A stretch of DNA of 41,914 nucleotides from Pseudomonas huaxiensis (GTDB taxonomy: Bacteria; Pseudomonadota; Gammaproteobacteria; Pseudomonadales; Pseudomonadaceae): NCBI RefSeq assembly GCF_003231275.1, contig NZ_QKVL01000044.1, forward strand, positions 1 to 41,914. The letters are read 5' to 3'. The position numbers and the translations under genes are program-made. Shown here in pieces: positions 41,887 to 41,914 of this stretch (position 1 is its first letter; every line of letters starts with the position of its first letter). The notes below the pieces were generated by a model. It did not search any database and was not told the origin of the DNA. It saw only the letters and a program-made list of their open reading frames with translations.

Positions 41887-41914
41887 GGAAGCGTGGCCGA
41901 GTGGTTTAAGGCAA
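41887..41914 (+). tRNA. tRNA-Ser, 5' part (cut by the window end)
   Basis: The last 28 bases, starting GGAAGCGTGGCCGAGTGG, match the acceptor stem and D-arm start of bacterial tRNA-Ser. The anticodon lies beyond the window, so the isoacceptor cannot be read. The strong promoter just upstream supports it. Confidence 0.85.

Overview
The window looks like chromosomal DNA of a fluorescent-type Pseudomonas. The reasons are GC-rich coding with strong G/C third positions over most of its length, REP elements with the GTAGGAGCGAGCTTGCTCGC core, many GntR, LysR and AraC regulators beside small catabolic operons, an arsR-arsC-arsH run, and a Bax-inhibitor/YccA gene next to a tRNA-Ser. It reads as an accessory-rich catabolic region. 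No insertion sequence, phage gene or CRISPR array was seen.

Region A (1-5300) is less GC-rich by eye than what follows. A GntR regulator and a short-chain dehydrogenase face right-pointing genes for a PotD-type periplasmic binding protein, an APH-fold kinase and a class III PLP enzyme. A perfect 26-bp palindrome lies between the two divergent units. The kinase/PLP pair resembles hydroxylysine kinase plus phosphohydroxylysine (or phosphoethanolamine) phospho-lyase, which suggests a route in which a hydroxylated amine is phosphorylated and then eliminated to an aldehyde.

Region B (5541-12683) is an aromatic-compound module. A GntR regulator is divergent from genes for a FAH-family hydrolase, a two-domain extradiol dioxygenase, a class A flavin hydroxylase, an outer-membrane barrel and an aromatic-acid MFS carrier. 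Next come a truncated chemotaxis-receptor remnant and a quinone oxidoreductase.

Region C (14103-16640) holds arsR, arsC, arsH and a Qnr/McbG-like pentapeptide-repeat protein. No arsenite efflux pump lies in the run.

Region D (16782-33037) is the largest and least explained block. It contains a LysR regulator, a flavoprotein monooxygenase, two carboxymuconolactone-decarboxylase (CMD) paralogues of which one has no cysteine, a complete oligopeptide-type ABC importer, ATP-dependent hydantoinase/oxoprolinase subunits A and B, a TonB-dependent receptor and a Tat-exported alpha/beta hydrolase. Outer-membrane uptake, periplasmic processing, inner-membrane import, amide-ring hydrolysis and oxidation could together form one scavenging pathway. 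Two of its transcription units share an 18-of-22 upstream motif.

Region E (33038-41914) contains a REP-based long inverted repeat, a small periplasmic protein, a LysR gene divergent from nitroreductase and quinone reductase genes, an acidic outer-membrane barrel with an ECF-type promoter, a zinc alcohol dehydrogenase divergent from an AraC regulator, a methyltransferase, the Bax-inhibitor/YccA protein, and the first 28 bases of a tRNA-Ser with a strong promoter.
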